Origin: Parolsenella massiliensis
Lineage (GTDB): Bacteria > Actinomycetota > Coriobacteriia > Coriobacteriales > Atopobiaceae
NCBI RefSeq assembly: GCF_900143685.1
Contig: NZ_LT671675.1
Span: 1,171,985 to 1,235,984 of the forward strand
Direction: 5' to 3'
Length of the DNA stretch: 64,000 nt
The notes beneath the pieces are model-generated. The model was not told where the DNA came from. It was given only the letters and a program-made list of their open reading frames with translations, and made no database searches. The position numbers and the translations under genes are program-made. How positions within the stretch are numbered: position 1 is the first letter of the stretch; each line of letters begins with the position of its first letter. Of the stretch, positions 18,201 through 24,911 are shown piece by piece.

Positions 18201-19104
18201 CGTCTCCGGTGTGGAAGTTGATGTTGAGCGCGGCGGATTCGTGGATGCCACCGAGGTCGCCCACGAGGACGTCGTCGATGTAGACCCAGACGTCGTCGTC
18301 TCCGGAGAATTCGAACTCCATGTCGCGGGGGCTGCCGTTGTAGTCGGTCTTTCCAGCGACGCCGTTTTCTGCCGGCTGGATGAACTGCGTGGACATCGAC
18401 AGGCCGAAGTGGTGGTTCAAGGTCGAGGAGTCCGCGTTGGTGTTGGCATCAACCTGGCTGGCGGAGTTGAACGGGAAGAACATGCCCTTGAAGTCGTTGA
18501 ACTTCACTGCAGCGCTGTCGTAGACCTTGAACGAGTTGGTCGCGGCGTCATAGGACGCGAAGTTAGCTTGGCTGTCGTACTCGTAATAGCCATCAATGGT
18601 CTGGAGCAGCCCCTTCACGCCGAGATGCGCCTCCTTGCCCGGCTGGGTGCTCCAGTCGAAGAGGTAGGCAAGGGACTCGGAGGTGTAGGGGCGGCGGCCG
18701 CTCCTGTCTGACCCATGCGTGCCTGCAGCGATCTGGGGATAGCCGTCGTCTGACAGCGTGCTCGAGACATAGCTGGTTGGGGCGCCACTGCCACTCCAGC
18801 CGTTTATGCCAGCGCCGCTTCCGTCATTGAACTGAAGCTGATGGCCCGAATTGATGCCGGAGTTGCCAGAGATGGAGTTGGACTGGGCATCCGTGACCCA
18901 GTAGTCGAACAGGTTGATCGTCGTGCCAGACGGCGAGACCGTCGAGACGGTGGTCTCGGAAATGGCAAGCGCCGGGGACGGCGCGCCGACAAGTCCGATG
19001 ATGGCGACGAATACTCCCGCCGCCAGGGCGACGCCAAAGTGGCGAACGCGGCCAAAGGCCCTGCGCACACCATACGAACTTCTCGCGATATGCCTGCTCA
19101 ACAT
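12262..19104 (-). CDS. Giant LPXTG-anchored surface adhesin (fibro-slime, SpaA, DUF11 and Spy0128-type domains)
   Basis: A 2,280-residue secreted, sortase-anchored protein. Residues 1-47 form a long basic signal peptide ending PSPALA. A fibro-slime type head (about 60-355) contains GDDDVWVYIDD and a final YYLERGAYASNMHLKF. SpaA/Cna_B prealbumin-like domains follow at about 360-460 and 650-760, then a DUF7601-like segment, a Spy0128-like domain near 1060-1195 and two DUF11 domains (about 1220-1430). Five Spy0128-type modules (about 1580-2210, each starting like KxLxGRDxxAGEF) end the stalk. A GGNTGG linker, LPQTG (2245-2249), a hydrophobic helix and RRRHR form the anchor. Isopeptide cross-links are expected. 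No sortase gene is in the window. ATG at 19104 with GGGGAGA; the frame is also open through a G11 tract to a GTG at 19182. Confidence 0.93.
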   Translation of the reverse strand: MLSRHIARSSYGVRRAFGRVRHFGVALAAGVFVAIIGLVGAPSPALAISETTVSTVSPSGTTINLFDYWVTDAQSNSISGNSGINSGHQLQFNDGSGAGINGWSGSGAPTSYVSSTLSDDGYPQIAAGTHGSDRSGRRPYTSESLAYLFDWSTQPGKEAHLGVKGLLQTIDGYYEYDSQANFASYDAATNSFKVYDSAAVKFNDFKGMFFPFNSASQVDANTNADSSTLNHHFGLSMSTQFIQPAENGVAGKTDYNGSPRDMEFEFSGDDDVWVYIDDVLVGDLGGIHESAALNINFHTGDVKVNDKSVGTLKSLFEAAGVSTGNFSGNTFAADSQHTLKFYYLERGAYASNMHLKFNLVTQPVSELLKIDQNGNPVQGAKFELYKADENYNVSGDPIATGTTDANGQLYFTNVNDHSVISFDKEADAGTTHFVLKEIGVPDGYHSSVTSHDGTMHLEYVRSQREGGTSGGTLQSPTDTQDGFTVNRRWLNGGYVASKETLTAPSDLGAADDSSAIKPSTSNGTMFAVVYMKDDDGTWKALAGDAANGYKTVGNGDLAGAIKAVRQQGGSTFALTTSGQYQVELNDLPGDARDYAYMMASDQMANAKYTVAVYYTTANTLDGATEDNTVRVDTDNFTRQFAAKLLVTNVQNRLFVQKVDEKGNPVSGATFSLYAAESVEDDGNGNYRVKDSAQPIDSVTTGSMTFPYSLEGAASFPLDSTNKRALTNGTYYLAETGAPDGYHANDTVTKVIVDNSGVYVDAGSEGDGVRSMSGAGSLLSALSQYGSGDSVDETLAKVAGTLESATETEDGLIWDECTAQGITPADVNTNPMKMSYSPEVSSSGDVLKYVTSDGSLPIIYADTGINRMRIQQDGKPEKGDDLGTMRLNQLFTSATGVQYTDQRVAQLEVTKQVTSDSGVTVPSTDANGDDLTFEYTFRLPSNGLLGSGINNTQKYDAQVFDASGDAVGDSFKLKDGDKHSIKAGETIRVYGLAAGGDFTVTETGKHEDLGFSLVSRKKGNEEQQGEGDAISGKIVETTSSGDISQNNRLTFTNAYEATGSLDGSASLRVTKSLVNEDGSARDWDEGDAFTFTLAPGDEATTDAVKEGLITLPGNARGLEISRDAANHASEFGDITFKVAGTFTFDVAESRGVNAKPSTAYDTSVKHVRVSVEDNGNGTLTARLAPGSDPLSFENVRKTSKRVYQANDDDKVSLDGRLVSVGEELTYELTWVNNTDGDASVSVTDTLPDGVEFVSASDGGALGDNGKVTWDLGTKAANTSGSVTLTVRVMGKDGPAGVDRIDNTGTITVGDNSYDTDTVTVWTPRKSVSASGGASASDGVAVGDVLDFGIGYRNDGDEQADVTVTDVLDAGLEPVSGSVSGAEVSQQDGHWVLTWTIADVAPGASGSVSFSAKVGEKAAARVDNTATVKVGDRPAVSTNPVSVEVNKASLTISKTVEGGDANRDFTFDVELTNADGTPFAGTLAATRLTRGQTDASAEDVDVTFDEHGRAQVSLKDGQSLELSRLATGVGYRVTEEGTAGYTACVNGTATNEASGTLAAGGATANFTNRYGSSLNYGAAGGLTLEKTLTGHAMQAGQFEFTLRPVDADGAVGASESAALLDIPEQGKVFASPAADAGEAGPVNLIPDGLELTQDNAGKTYAYELTETKVGGAGYTNDTAPHAITISVADNGDGTLTATTTVDGAEYVYKTGDAHVANAAKVSLTNSYAATGTAKIQAEKVLSGRDQVAGEFHFSVTDEAGKPVATGTNEADGTITFDHALAYTQADVGQHAYTVTETGKMPKGVTGVVGQLGVTVTVADNGDGTLFTSVAYPDRADHLTFVNEYGAGAKATVSMNGEKCYDVPEGEGYNAPSIEGKYAFTLEGIDGAPMPQGSDGQTKVVRNAGGNVDFGTIGYMMADAGKTYVYTVTETTTSDSPAVVSVDKSTKTVKVSVRDNGDGTVSANVADRDGKDLGTGSKFSFTNAYAVTSASVTISGTKALGGRDLRAGEFTFELVDAATGERVATTTNDSQGNFSFDESYDKPGEHTYTVREVVPGETRGVTYDTHAFGVHVSVTDDGAGVLKTAVTYPNGNPAFHNSYAPADTTARISATKQLEGATLSAGQFTFELTDADTGEVVQAAKNADDGSVTFMVPYTAADAGKTFTYRLSERNDGQTGVTYDASTYTVTVSVTDDREGNLTTTVSSDDSLVFTNRYDAGDHGGNTGGNTGGNKPTANEGGSPDTPADKQLPQTGDPLADTAVEATLAVAGLAVIAAAILVRRRHR

Positions 19105-19148
19105 GGTAATTCTCCCCACTTCAAGTGAGGCTGGGAGAGCGCCTCTCA

Positions 19149-19217
19149 CCCCCCCCCCCGCGTCTCGCCTCATCAATAGCACTACGTAAAATATTACTAC
19201 TGGGGGGGGTTATGAAA
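19149..19217 (-). promoter_or_regulatory. Candidate phase-variable promoter/leader of the adhesin (G11 and C8 tracts)
   Basis: On the minus strand a G11 tract (19149-19159) lies 45 bases upstream of the adhesin start. Further upstream a C8 tract (19202-19209) falls between TTTCAT (19212-19217) and either TATTTT (19188-19193, 18-base spacer) or TAATAT (19191-19196, 15-base spacer). Tract-length changes could therefore alter promoter spacing, or leader structure and reading frame. The AT-rich block contrasts with the GC-rich surroundings. Promoter boxes are predictions. Confidence 0.55.
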
Positions 19218-19288
19218 TAGACCTGAACAGGGGGGATTGAACTATCGGTGAGTTTTGCGGAGGGTGGCTGGGGACCGGCACACGGTCC

Positions 19289-20218
19289 CTACTCCCCGTG
19301 CACGACGACCTCGAGGCCGGCAGACTCGACGAGCGAGACGATGCGTCCGACGTCCGCCTCGGCAAGCGGGGGCACGCCGCTCATCTCGTAGTCGAGTCCC
19401 ACGGAGGAGTACTTGCCCTCCCCCAGCTGGTGGAATGGCAACACGTCCGCACGGCGTATGCCAAGGCTTGCGGCACGATGGGCATTCGCGAGCACGCAGG
19501 CGTCCGCGTCGGTGTAGCCGGGGATGATGGGCATGCGAGCCACGACGTGCCCGCCCGCCTCGATGACGCGCGCGAGGTTGGCGTCGCGCACGGCGGGGTC
19601 GATGCCCGTGACGGCAAGGCTCCGCTTGCGATCGGCGACCTTGAAGTCCACGAGAAAGGCGTCGCACGCCGCCACGAGGCGCTCGGGCTCCACGGCAAGC
19701 GGCGTGGCGAGCGTCGTCTCGAGCGCGGTGGACGCCCCGCCCGCATGGCAGAGCTCGAGCAGCGCCAGAACGGCGCGCTGGCGGGCGGCGCCGGCCAGGC
19801 ACTCGCCGCCGCTCACGGTGACGCCACCTCCGCTCTCCTCGTAAAACGGCAGATCGCGGAGGAGCTCGGCGGCCAGCTCGTCCACGGCGCGCCACTGGCC
19901 GAGAAGCTCCTTGGCAGCCGCCGGGCAGCGCTCGGGCGGCGTGTCGCAGGGGGCGCCGTTTGCGTCGCGACGCCCGTCCGCGCGCACCGAGCAGCCCAGG
20001 CAGAGCCTCTCGTGCCAGCTGACCTCAGGCTCAAACGACAGGTTCTCGGGGTTGCAGCACCACGGACAGCGAAACGGGCAGCCCTTGGTGAATGCCACGG
20101 AGCGAATCCCGCCGCCGTCGTGGAGCGAGAAGCGCTGGACGTTCGTGACGCACAGCCTGAGGGCGCCGTCCGCCGCGCCGCCCGCAGCGGTCGCTCGCCC
20201 GTCCGCGCTACAGCACAT
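19289..20218 (-). CDS. Glycyl radical enzyme activating enzyme (radical SAM)
   Basis: Radical SAM protein (309 residues) that installs the glycyl radical on the enzyme encoded just upstream. The cluster-binding CxxxCxxC is seen as GCPFRCPWC near residue 45; the preceding DGGGIRSVAFTKG is the usual activase lead-in. A cysteine-rich insert after it (CLGCSVR...CDTPPERCP) looks like a shortened version of the extra ferredoxin-like cluster region. GGVTVSGGE follows as in PflA. The ATG at 20218 overlaps the end of the enzyme gene by 11 bases, with AGGA upstream, so translation is coupled. Confidence 0.93.
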   Translation of the reverse strand: MCCSADGRATAAGGAADGALRLCVTNVQRFSLHDGGGIRSVAFTKGCPFRCPWCCNPENLSFEPEVSWHERLCLGCSVRADGRRDANGAPCDTPPERCPAAAKELLGQWRAVDELAAELLRDLPFYEESGGGVTVSGGECLAGAARQRAVLALLELCHAGGASTALETTLATPLAVEPERLVAACDAFLVDFKVADRKRSLAVTGIDPAVRDANLARVIEAGGHVVARMPIIPGYTDADACVLANAHRAASLGIRRADVLPFHQLGEGKYSSVGLDYEMSGVPPLAEADVGRIVSLVESAGLEVVVHGE

Positions 20219-22526
20219 GCTCGGTCCTGTTGATGATGTCGTCCTGCAGCGTGCGCGACAGTTCCACGAACAGGGCGCTGTAGCCCGCCACGCGCACCAC
20301 GAGGTCGCGGTGGCGCTCGGGGTGCTCCTGGGCGTCGACGAGCGTGGCGCGGTCCACGACGTTGAACTGGATGTGTTGGATGCCCAGGCGCGAGAAGGCC
20401 CTGACGTAGGCCGCGAGCTTGGCCAGGCCCGCCTCGCCCTCAAGCGTCGAGGGCGAGAACTTCACGTTGAGCAGGCTTCCGTTGCTCTCGAGCGCGTTGT
20501 TGAGCTTGCTCACGCTCATGAGGCTCGCCGTGGGACCGTGGGCGTCGCGCCCGCACATGGGAGACAGGCCGCCGTCGGCGAGCTGCTCGTGGGCGTGGCG
20601 GCCGTCGGGCGTGGCGCCGCAGGCAGCCCCCAGCGGCACGTGCGCCGAGACTGTGTAGCTGCCGGGTTGGAAGTGCCCTCCTCGCACGTTGGCATAGCGC
20701 TCGACCTCATGGGCGTAGAACTCGAGGAAGTGCCTCCCGAGAAGGTCCACCTCGTCCACGTCGTTTCCGTACTTGGGCATGCGGCTCAGGATCGTCTGGC
20801 GCAAGAGCTCGTCGCCCTCGCCTGCCCAGTCGCACCCCATGGCGGCCGTGAGCTCGGCATAGGTCGTGATGGGCTCCACGTGGCCACCCTGGCCGTCCTC
20901 GCCCAGCACGCCGCGGCGCAGGGTCACGAGCGAGTCGGCAAGGTTGGCCGTGCCCACGCCCTGTACGCCCGAGGGGTTGTAGCGCGCCCCTCCCCCCGTG
21001 ACGTCCTTGCCCTGCGCGAGGCAGTCGGCAACGAGGCACGACAGCAACGGCGTGGGCGAGGTCACGCGATGCGCGAGGTCACACGTGTCGCAGCCGCGCA
21101 CCATGAGCGAGACGTAGCGGGATATCGTGGCCTCCACCGCACGCTCGAGCTCGGCGTAGTTCGCAAAGCCCTGTGGGTGGGCGGCCAGCGCAAGCTCGAG
21201 GCAACGGAGCATGTTGAACATCGAGATGTCGTGCAGGCCATACATGCGCCCCGGGATGGACAGCTCCACGCAGCCCACGACGGCGTAGTCGCGCGCGTCG
21301 GCCTCGGACACGCCGCGGTTCATGAACGCGCGGACGTTGACCTCGTCGTTGAACAGCTGCGGCAGGCCGTCTCCCAGGCGGATGATCTCGCAGGCCTCGC
21401 GGAGCAGCACGTCCGGCGTGCCGGCATGCACGCGCATGGACAGGTTGGGCTGCGGCAGGCGCGTGTCTCGCTGGACGTCGAGCAGAAGTTGGCTCAGCTC
21501 GTTGGAGGCGTCATGCCCCCTCTCGTCCACGCCACCCACGACGAGGTTGAAGCCGATGGGAAAGCCGGCAAAGAAGCGGGCACTCTCCGTGGAGCGAATG
21601 GCCACGATCGTGTTGAGCTTGAGGTAGAAGCACTGGATGAGCTCGCGGATGTCCTCGGTCGCGGCGCCGGCGGCAAGGCTTGCCTCGTAGTAGGGCCACA
21701 GGTACTGGTCAGCGCGGCCCAGCGACAGCGACGAGGCGTTGCTCTCGTGCATGAGGGCCACCTCGGTGAGCCACACGAGCTGGATGGCATCCGTGAGGTC
21801 ACGCGCCGGTTCGGTGGCGACGTGGGCGAGCACCTCGGCGATGCGCTCGAGCTCGGAAGCGCGGGCCGGCTCAGCCTGCGGGATAAGCTCGCGAACGGCG
21901 CGCTCGTAGCGGCCGATGTAGGCAATCATGGCCTCGAGCGAGATGACGGCCGCGCGCAGGAAGGCGTTGTCGGGCTCTGCGGCGGCACGTGCGCGGGCGC
22001 GCTCGAGGATGGCGCCGTAGCCGCAGGCGAGCACGAGCGGGAAGTCACAGATGATGTGTCCCTGGCCCTTGTCGGTCTGCGCCACGGAGAAGACCTTGTC
22101 GGCCTCGGCCGCCGCAACGTCGGCGTCCATGTGGGCGCGGTACCAGTCGTTGAGCGAGCGGCCGCTCCAGTACGGGAGGAGTTCCTCGCGGTACTCGTTC
22201 TTGTCGGCCTCAGAGATCTCGAAGCGGTCCTGCGGGCGCGTGGGGAACTCGTCCAGCTCGTCTGCGATCCAGTAGGGGCTCATCTCGGGAGAGACGACGC
22301 CCGCACGCGGCGTGGCGCTGCGGTTTCCCACGATGAGGTCGGCGTTGCCGATCACGATCTCGTGCTTGGCCAGGACGTTTGCCACGGCAAGCGCCCGGCG
22401 CACGACGACGGGCTCCCCTTCCGTCTGCCGCCAGCTCTCCGTGTAGAGGCGGGCGCGCTCGAGCGAGACGACGCGCGGGGTGGAGAAGATCTCGTCCTTC
22501 ATGGCCTGCATGCGGGGCGTGAGCAT
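20208..22526 (-). CDS. Glycyl radical enzyme of the PflD/YbiW (dehydratase-like) group
   Basis: 772-residue oxygen-sensitive enzyme. The thiyl cysteine is in VVGCVELSIPG (Cys419) with the GCVE glutamate (Glu421), typical of dehydratase/eliminase members, not the CC pair of pyruvate formate-lyase. The radical glycine is in RVAGYSA (Gly748), 24 residues from the C-terminus. The start at 22526 is chosen for GGGAG upstream; an ATG at 22538 lacks a site. Partnered with an activase and divergent from a DeoR-type (sugar-phosphate-sensing) regulator, which suggests a polyol or sugar-phosphate substrate. I recall a sugar-derivative role being reported for E. coli YbiW, but the substrate here is undetermined. 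Confidence 0.9.
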   Translation of the reverse strand: MLTPRMQAMKDEIFSTPRVVSLERARLYTESWRQTEGEPVVVRRALAVANVLAKHEIVIGNADLIVGNRSATPRAGVVSPEMSPYWIADELDEFPTRPQDRFEISEADKNEYREELLPYWSGRSLNDWYRAHMDADVAAAEADKVFSVAQTDKGQGHIICDFPLVLACGYGAILERARARAAAEPDNAFLRAAVISLEAMIAYIGRYERAVRELIPQAEPARASELERIAEVLAHVATEPARDLTDAIQLVWLTEVALMHESNASSLSLGRADQYLWPYYEASLAAGAATEDIRELIQCFYLKLNTIVAIRSTESARFFAGFPIGFNLVVGGVDERGHDASNELSQLLLDVQRDTRLPQPNLSMRVHAGTPDVLLREACEIIRLGDGLPQLFNDEVNVRAFMNRGVSEADARDYAVVGCVELSIPGRMYGLHDISMFNMLRCLELALAAHPQGFANYAELERAVEATISRYVSLMVRGCDTCDLAHRVTSPTPLLSCLVADCLAQGKDVTGGGARYNPSGVQGVGTANLADSLVTLRRGVLGEDGQGGHVEPITTYAELTAAMGCDWAGEGDELLRQTILSRMPKYGNDVDEVDLLGRHFLEFYAHEVERYANVRGGHFQPGSYTVSAHVPLGAACGATPDGRHAHEQLADGGLSPMCGRDAHGPTASLMSVSKLNNALESNGSLLNVKFSPSTLEGEAGLAKLAAYVRAFSRLGIQHIQFNVVDRATLVDAQEHPERHRDLVVRVAGYSALFVELSRTLQDDIINRTEHVL

Positions 22527-22550
22527 GAGCTCTCCCATCAGACGTGGTTG

Positions 22551-22637
22551 TGGGGCTGAGTTGGCGTGGCACCTTCCCGGTTGGCGCGGCGCCCTCCCAA
22601 TTAGCCCCAAAGTAGTCTGTTTTCTCCTAGTTTGCAA
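22551..22637 (-). promoter_or_regulatory. Promoter and leader inverted repeat of the glycyl radical operon
   Basis: Minus-strand TTGCAA (22632-22637), a 17-base spacer and TACTTT (22609-22614) form a good promoter for the glycyl radical enzyme. Directly downstream an inverted repeat TGGGGCTGAGTTGG (22551-22564) / CCAATTAGCCCCA (22597-22609) overlaps the start-site region. It could be the DeoR operator or a leader hairpin. On the plus strand TGGTATACT (22685-22693) is an extended -10 for the DeoR gene. Confidence 0.5.
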
Positions 22638-22725
22638 GCCGTTAGGCGCGATTCTCGGCGTAATTATGCGTATTTATCCCCAATTGGTATACTTACGGAC
22701 AAGGAGCGACCGCCAAGGAGGAGCG

Positions 22726-23481
22726 ATGTTTCCAGAGGAGCGCCGCGCGCAGGTTGCGCGCATCATCGACGAGACGGGCCGCGTCACCGTCTCGGAGCTC
22801 GCGAGGCGCTTCGGCGTCACGGAGGACCTCATGCGCCGCGACCTCAAGCAGCTTGCCGAGGAGGGCCGTTGCCAGAAGGTCTACGGCGGGGCCACGCGCG
22901 TGGAGAACGTGCGCGAGCGGCCCATGAGCGCCCGCATCGACCAGCACGCTCCCGAGAAGCTCGCCATCGCGCGCAAGGCGCTGCCGCTCGTGGGGCCCGG
23001 CCAGACCGTCTACCTCGACATGTCGAGCACGTGCGTCCAGCTCGCCCGCCTTATCGCCAGCTCGGGCGTGGAGTGCACGGTCGTGACGCCCATGGTCGAC
23101 GTGCTCGCGGCGCTGGCCGGAGCGCCGGGCGTCACCACGCTGTGCTGCGGCGGCACGATGCGGGCCGACCTCTCGGGCCTCACGGGCTCGATCGCGCTCG
23201 ACGTGGTGGGGCGCTTCCGCTTTGACGCCGCGTTCATGGGCGCGTACGGCATGGACGCCGAGACGGGCGAGGTCAGTACGTTCGACGCCGACGACGGCGC
23301 GCTCAAGGCCGCCGCCATGGCGAGGGCGAGCCAGGCGTACCTCCTATGCGAGTCCGCCAAGTTCAGCGCGTTCGGCACGTACCGCTTCGCGAGCCTCGCG
23401 GACTTCGACGCGCTCGTCTGTGACGCCGAGACGGGCACCGGCGTCGACCGCGTCCGCTCGCTGGGCGTGGACGTCCTGTAG
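22726..23481 (+). CDS. DeoR-family transcriptional regulator
   Basis: 251 residues. The N-terminal DeoR helix-turn-helix (RRAQVARIIDETGRVTVSEL, then DLMRRDLKQLAEEGRCQKVYGG) is followed by the ISOCOT-fold effector domain with DMSSTCVQLA and the GG-x-MR segment. DeoR proteins usually repress and respond to phosphorylated sugars. Divergent from the glycyl radical enzyme and activase, it almost certainly controls them. The ATG at 22726 has AAGGAGGAG just upstream. Confidence 0.93.
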   Translation: MFPEERRAQVARIIDETGRVTVSELARRFGVTEDLMRRDLKQLAEEGRCQKVYGGATRVENVRERPMSARIDQHAPEKLAIARKALPLVGPGQTVYLDMSSTCVQLARLIASSGVECTVVTPMVDVLAALAGAPGVTTLCCGGTMRADLSGLTGSIALDVVGRFRFDAAFMGAYGMDAETGEVSTFDADDGALKAAAMARASQAYLLCESAKFSAFGTYRFASLADFDALVCDAETGTGVDRVRSLGVDVL

Positions 23482-23507
23482 CGGAGAGTCACCCGCCGTC
23501 GTCCTCT

Positions 23508-23588
23508 CCGAGAATGAAAATCGGGACAAACCAAGCAGCAAAACCGCAGTTGGCGATTGCGCCCATGTCCCAATATTCATTCTCGGCG
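23508..23588. repeat. 81-bp palindromic repeat, family A copy 2
   Basis: CCGAGAATGAA (23508-23518) and TTCATTCTCGG (23576-23586) are perfect inverted repeats. The inside keeps GGGACA/TGTCCC pairing and a shared CAGTTGGCG. Same length and layout as the copy at 12172-12252, with differences concentrated in the loop and inner stem. It fills the spacer between the convergent DeoR and rmuC genes. Confidence 0.85.
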
Positions 23589-23596
23589 GGGCGGGG

Positions 23597-24859
23597 CTAC
23601 TCCCCGTCCAGGGCGGGGGTCTCGTCCTCGTTGAGGGAGATGTCCTTGAGCTTGCGCTCCATGACGTTCGTGCGTGTCGTGATGATGCCGTCGACCGTGC
23701 GGCCGGCGAGGTCGATCTGCTGCTTGGCGCGGCGCAGCTCGGCCTGGTACTTGGGCAGCTCCGCCTTCACGGCCTGCAGCACGCGCAGCACCTCGTCGGT
23801 GCGGCGCTGCAGATTGAACGTCTGGTAGGCCATCTCGAGGCTGCTGAGCAGCGCGGCCATGGTGGAGGGGCCTGCCACGTTCACGTGCCAGTCACGCTGG
23901 AGGGACTCGATGAGCCCGGGCATGTTCACGACCTCGGCATACAGTCCCTCGAACGGCAGGAACATGATGCCGAAGTTGGTCGTGGCCGGCACGCTCACGT
24001 ACTTGGTGGAGATGTCTCTGGCCTCAGTCTTGATGCGCGTCTCGAGCTGCTTTCTCGCCGCCGCGATGGCATCGCGGTCGCCGTCATCGAGCGCGTCTCT
24101 CAGCTGGGCGTAGAGGTCGCCGGGGAACTTGGCGTCGATGGGCAGCCACACGGGCTCGCCCTCCTCCACCGGAAGCTTCACGGCAAACTCGACGCGCTCG
24201 GTGCTGCCGGGCTTCGTCGCGACGTTCTCAGCGTACTGGGTGGGCGCGAGCACCTCGGACAGGATGGCGCCCAGCTGGACCTCGCCCAGGATGCCGCGCG
24301 TCTTGACGTTCGAGAGCGTCTTCTTGAGGTCTCCCACGCCAGCGGCGAGCGCCTTCATGTCGCCGAGACCCCTGTACACGGCCTCGAGGTTGTCGCTGAT
24401 CTGCCTGAACGAGGCGGTCAGGCGGTCGTTGAGCGTCTTGGAAAGGCGCTCGTCCACCATGGTGCGAATCTCGTCGAGCTGCCTTTGCGTGTCCTGGCGG
24501 ATGAGGCGCAGCTGCTCGGCCGTGTTTTGGCTCACGCCCTGGAGCTGCTGCGTCGTGGCCTGGACGTTCGAGGCGAGCTGCTGGGTGACGTCACGGCGCA
24601 TGCCGTCCACCCGATTGCCCGCCTGCTCGATGCCGCGCGTGGCCGCGTCAAGCGAGGCCCTCGTGGCGGCGGCGTCGGACGCCTGCTGCGTCTTGAGCGA
24701 GGAGATCTGCGCGTTCGTGTGCTCGAGGTAGGCGGCGAGCGTCTGCTCGTCCACGCCGGCGGGGCCAGACGACCCCTTGCCCGCACGCATGACGGCAACG
24801 GCCGCCACGACGACCGCCGCGGCGGCAACGAAGACCGAGAACAGCTCTATGGGACTCAT
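23597..24859 (-). CDS. rmuC: RmuC-type DNA recombination protein
   Basis: 420 residues. One N-terminal membrane helix (LFSVFVAAAAVVVAAVAV) is followed by a long coiled coil rich in Gln, Thr and Arg (about 40-170). The conserved RmuC nuclease-like domain is marked by TRGILGEVQLGAIL, LPIDAKFPGDLY and TTNFGIMFLPFEGLYAEV. RmuC limits inversions and rearrangements between short repeats, notable in a genome so rich in palindromes. The start at 24859 is better spaced from AAGGAGAG than the ATG at 24865. It follows addA in the same direction. Confidence 0.92.
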   Translation of the reverse strand: MSPIELFSVFVAAAAVVVAAVAVMRAGKGSSGPAGVDEQTLAAYLEHTNAQISSLKTQQASDAAATRASLDAATRGIEQAGNRVDGMRRDVTQQLASNVQATTQQLQGVSQNTAEQLRLIRQDTQRQLDEIRTMVDERLSKTLNDRLTASFRQISDNLEAVYRGLGDMKALAAGVGDLKKTLSNVKTRGILGEVQLGAILSEVLAPTQYAENVATKPGSTERVEFAVKLPVEEGEPVWLPIDAKFPGDLYAQLRDALDDGDRDAIAAARKQLETRIKTEARDISTKYVSVPATTNFGIMFLPFEGLYAEVVNMPGLIESLQRDWHVNVAGPSTMAALLSSLEMAYQTFNLQRRTDEVLRVLQAVKAELPKYQAELRRAKQQIDLAGRTVDGIITTRTNVMERKLKDISLNEDETPALDGE

Positions 24860-24882
24860 GGACATCTCTCCTTACGCTGGAG

Positions 24883-24911
24883 CCTGCAAAAGGGACAGTC
24901 CCTTTTGCAGG
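24883..24911. repeat. Perfect 14-bp palindrome between addA and rmuC (family C-like)
   Basis: CCTGCAAAAGGGAC, one central base, and GTCCCTTTTGCAGG. It directly abuts the addA stop codon (24912-24914). It could end part of the addBA transcript before rmuC, and it shares the GGGAC/GTCCC core of the family C repeats. Confidence 0.75.
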
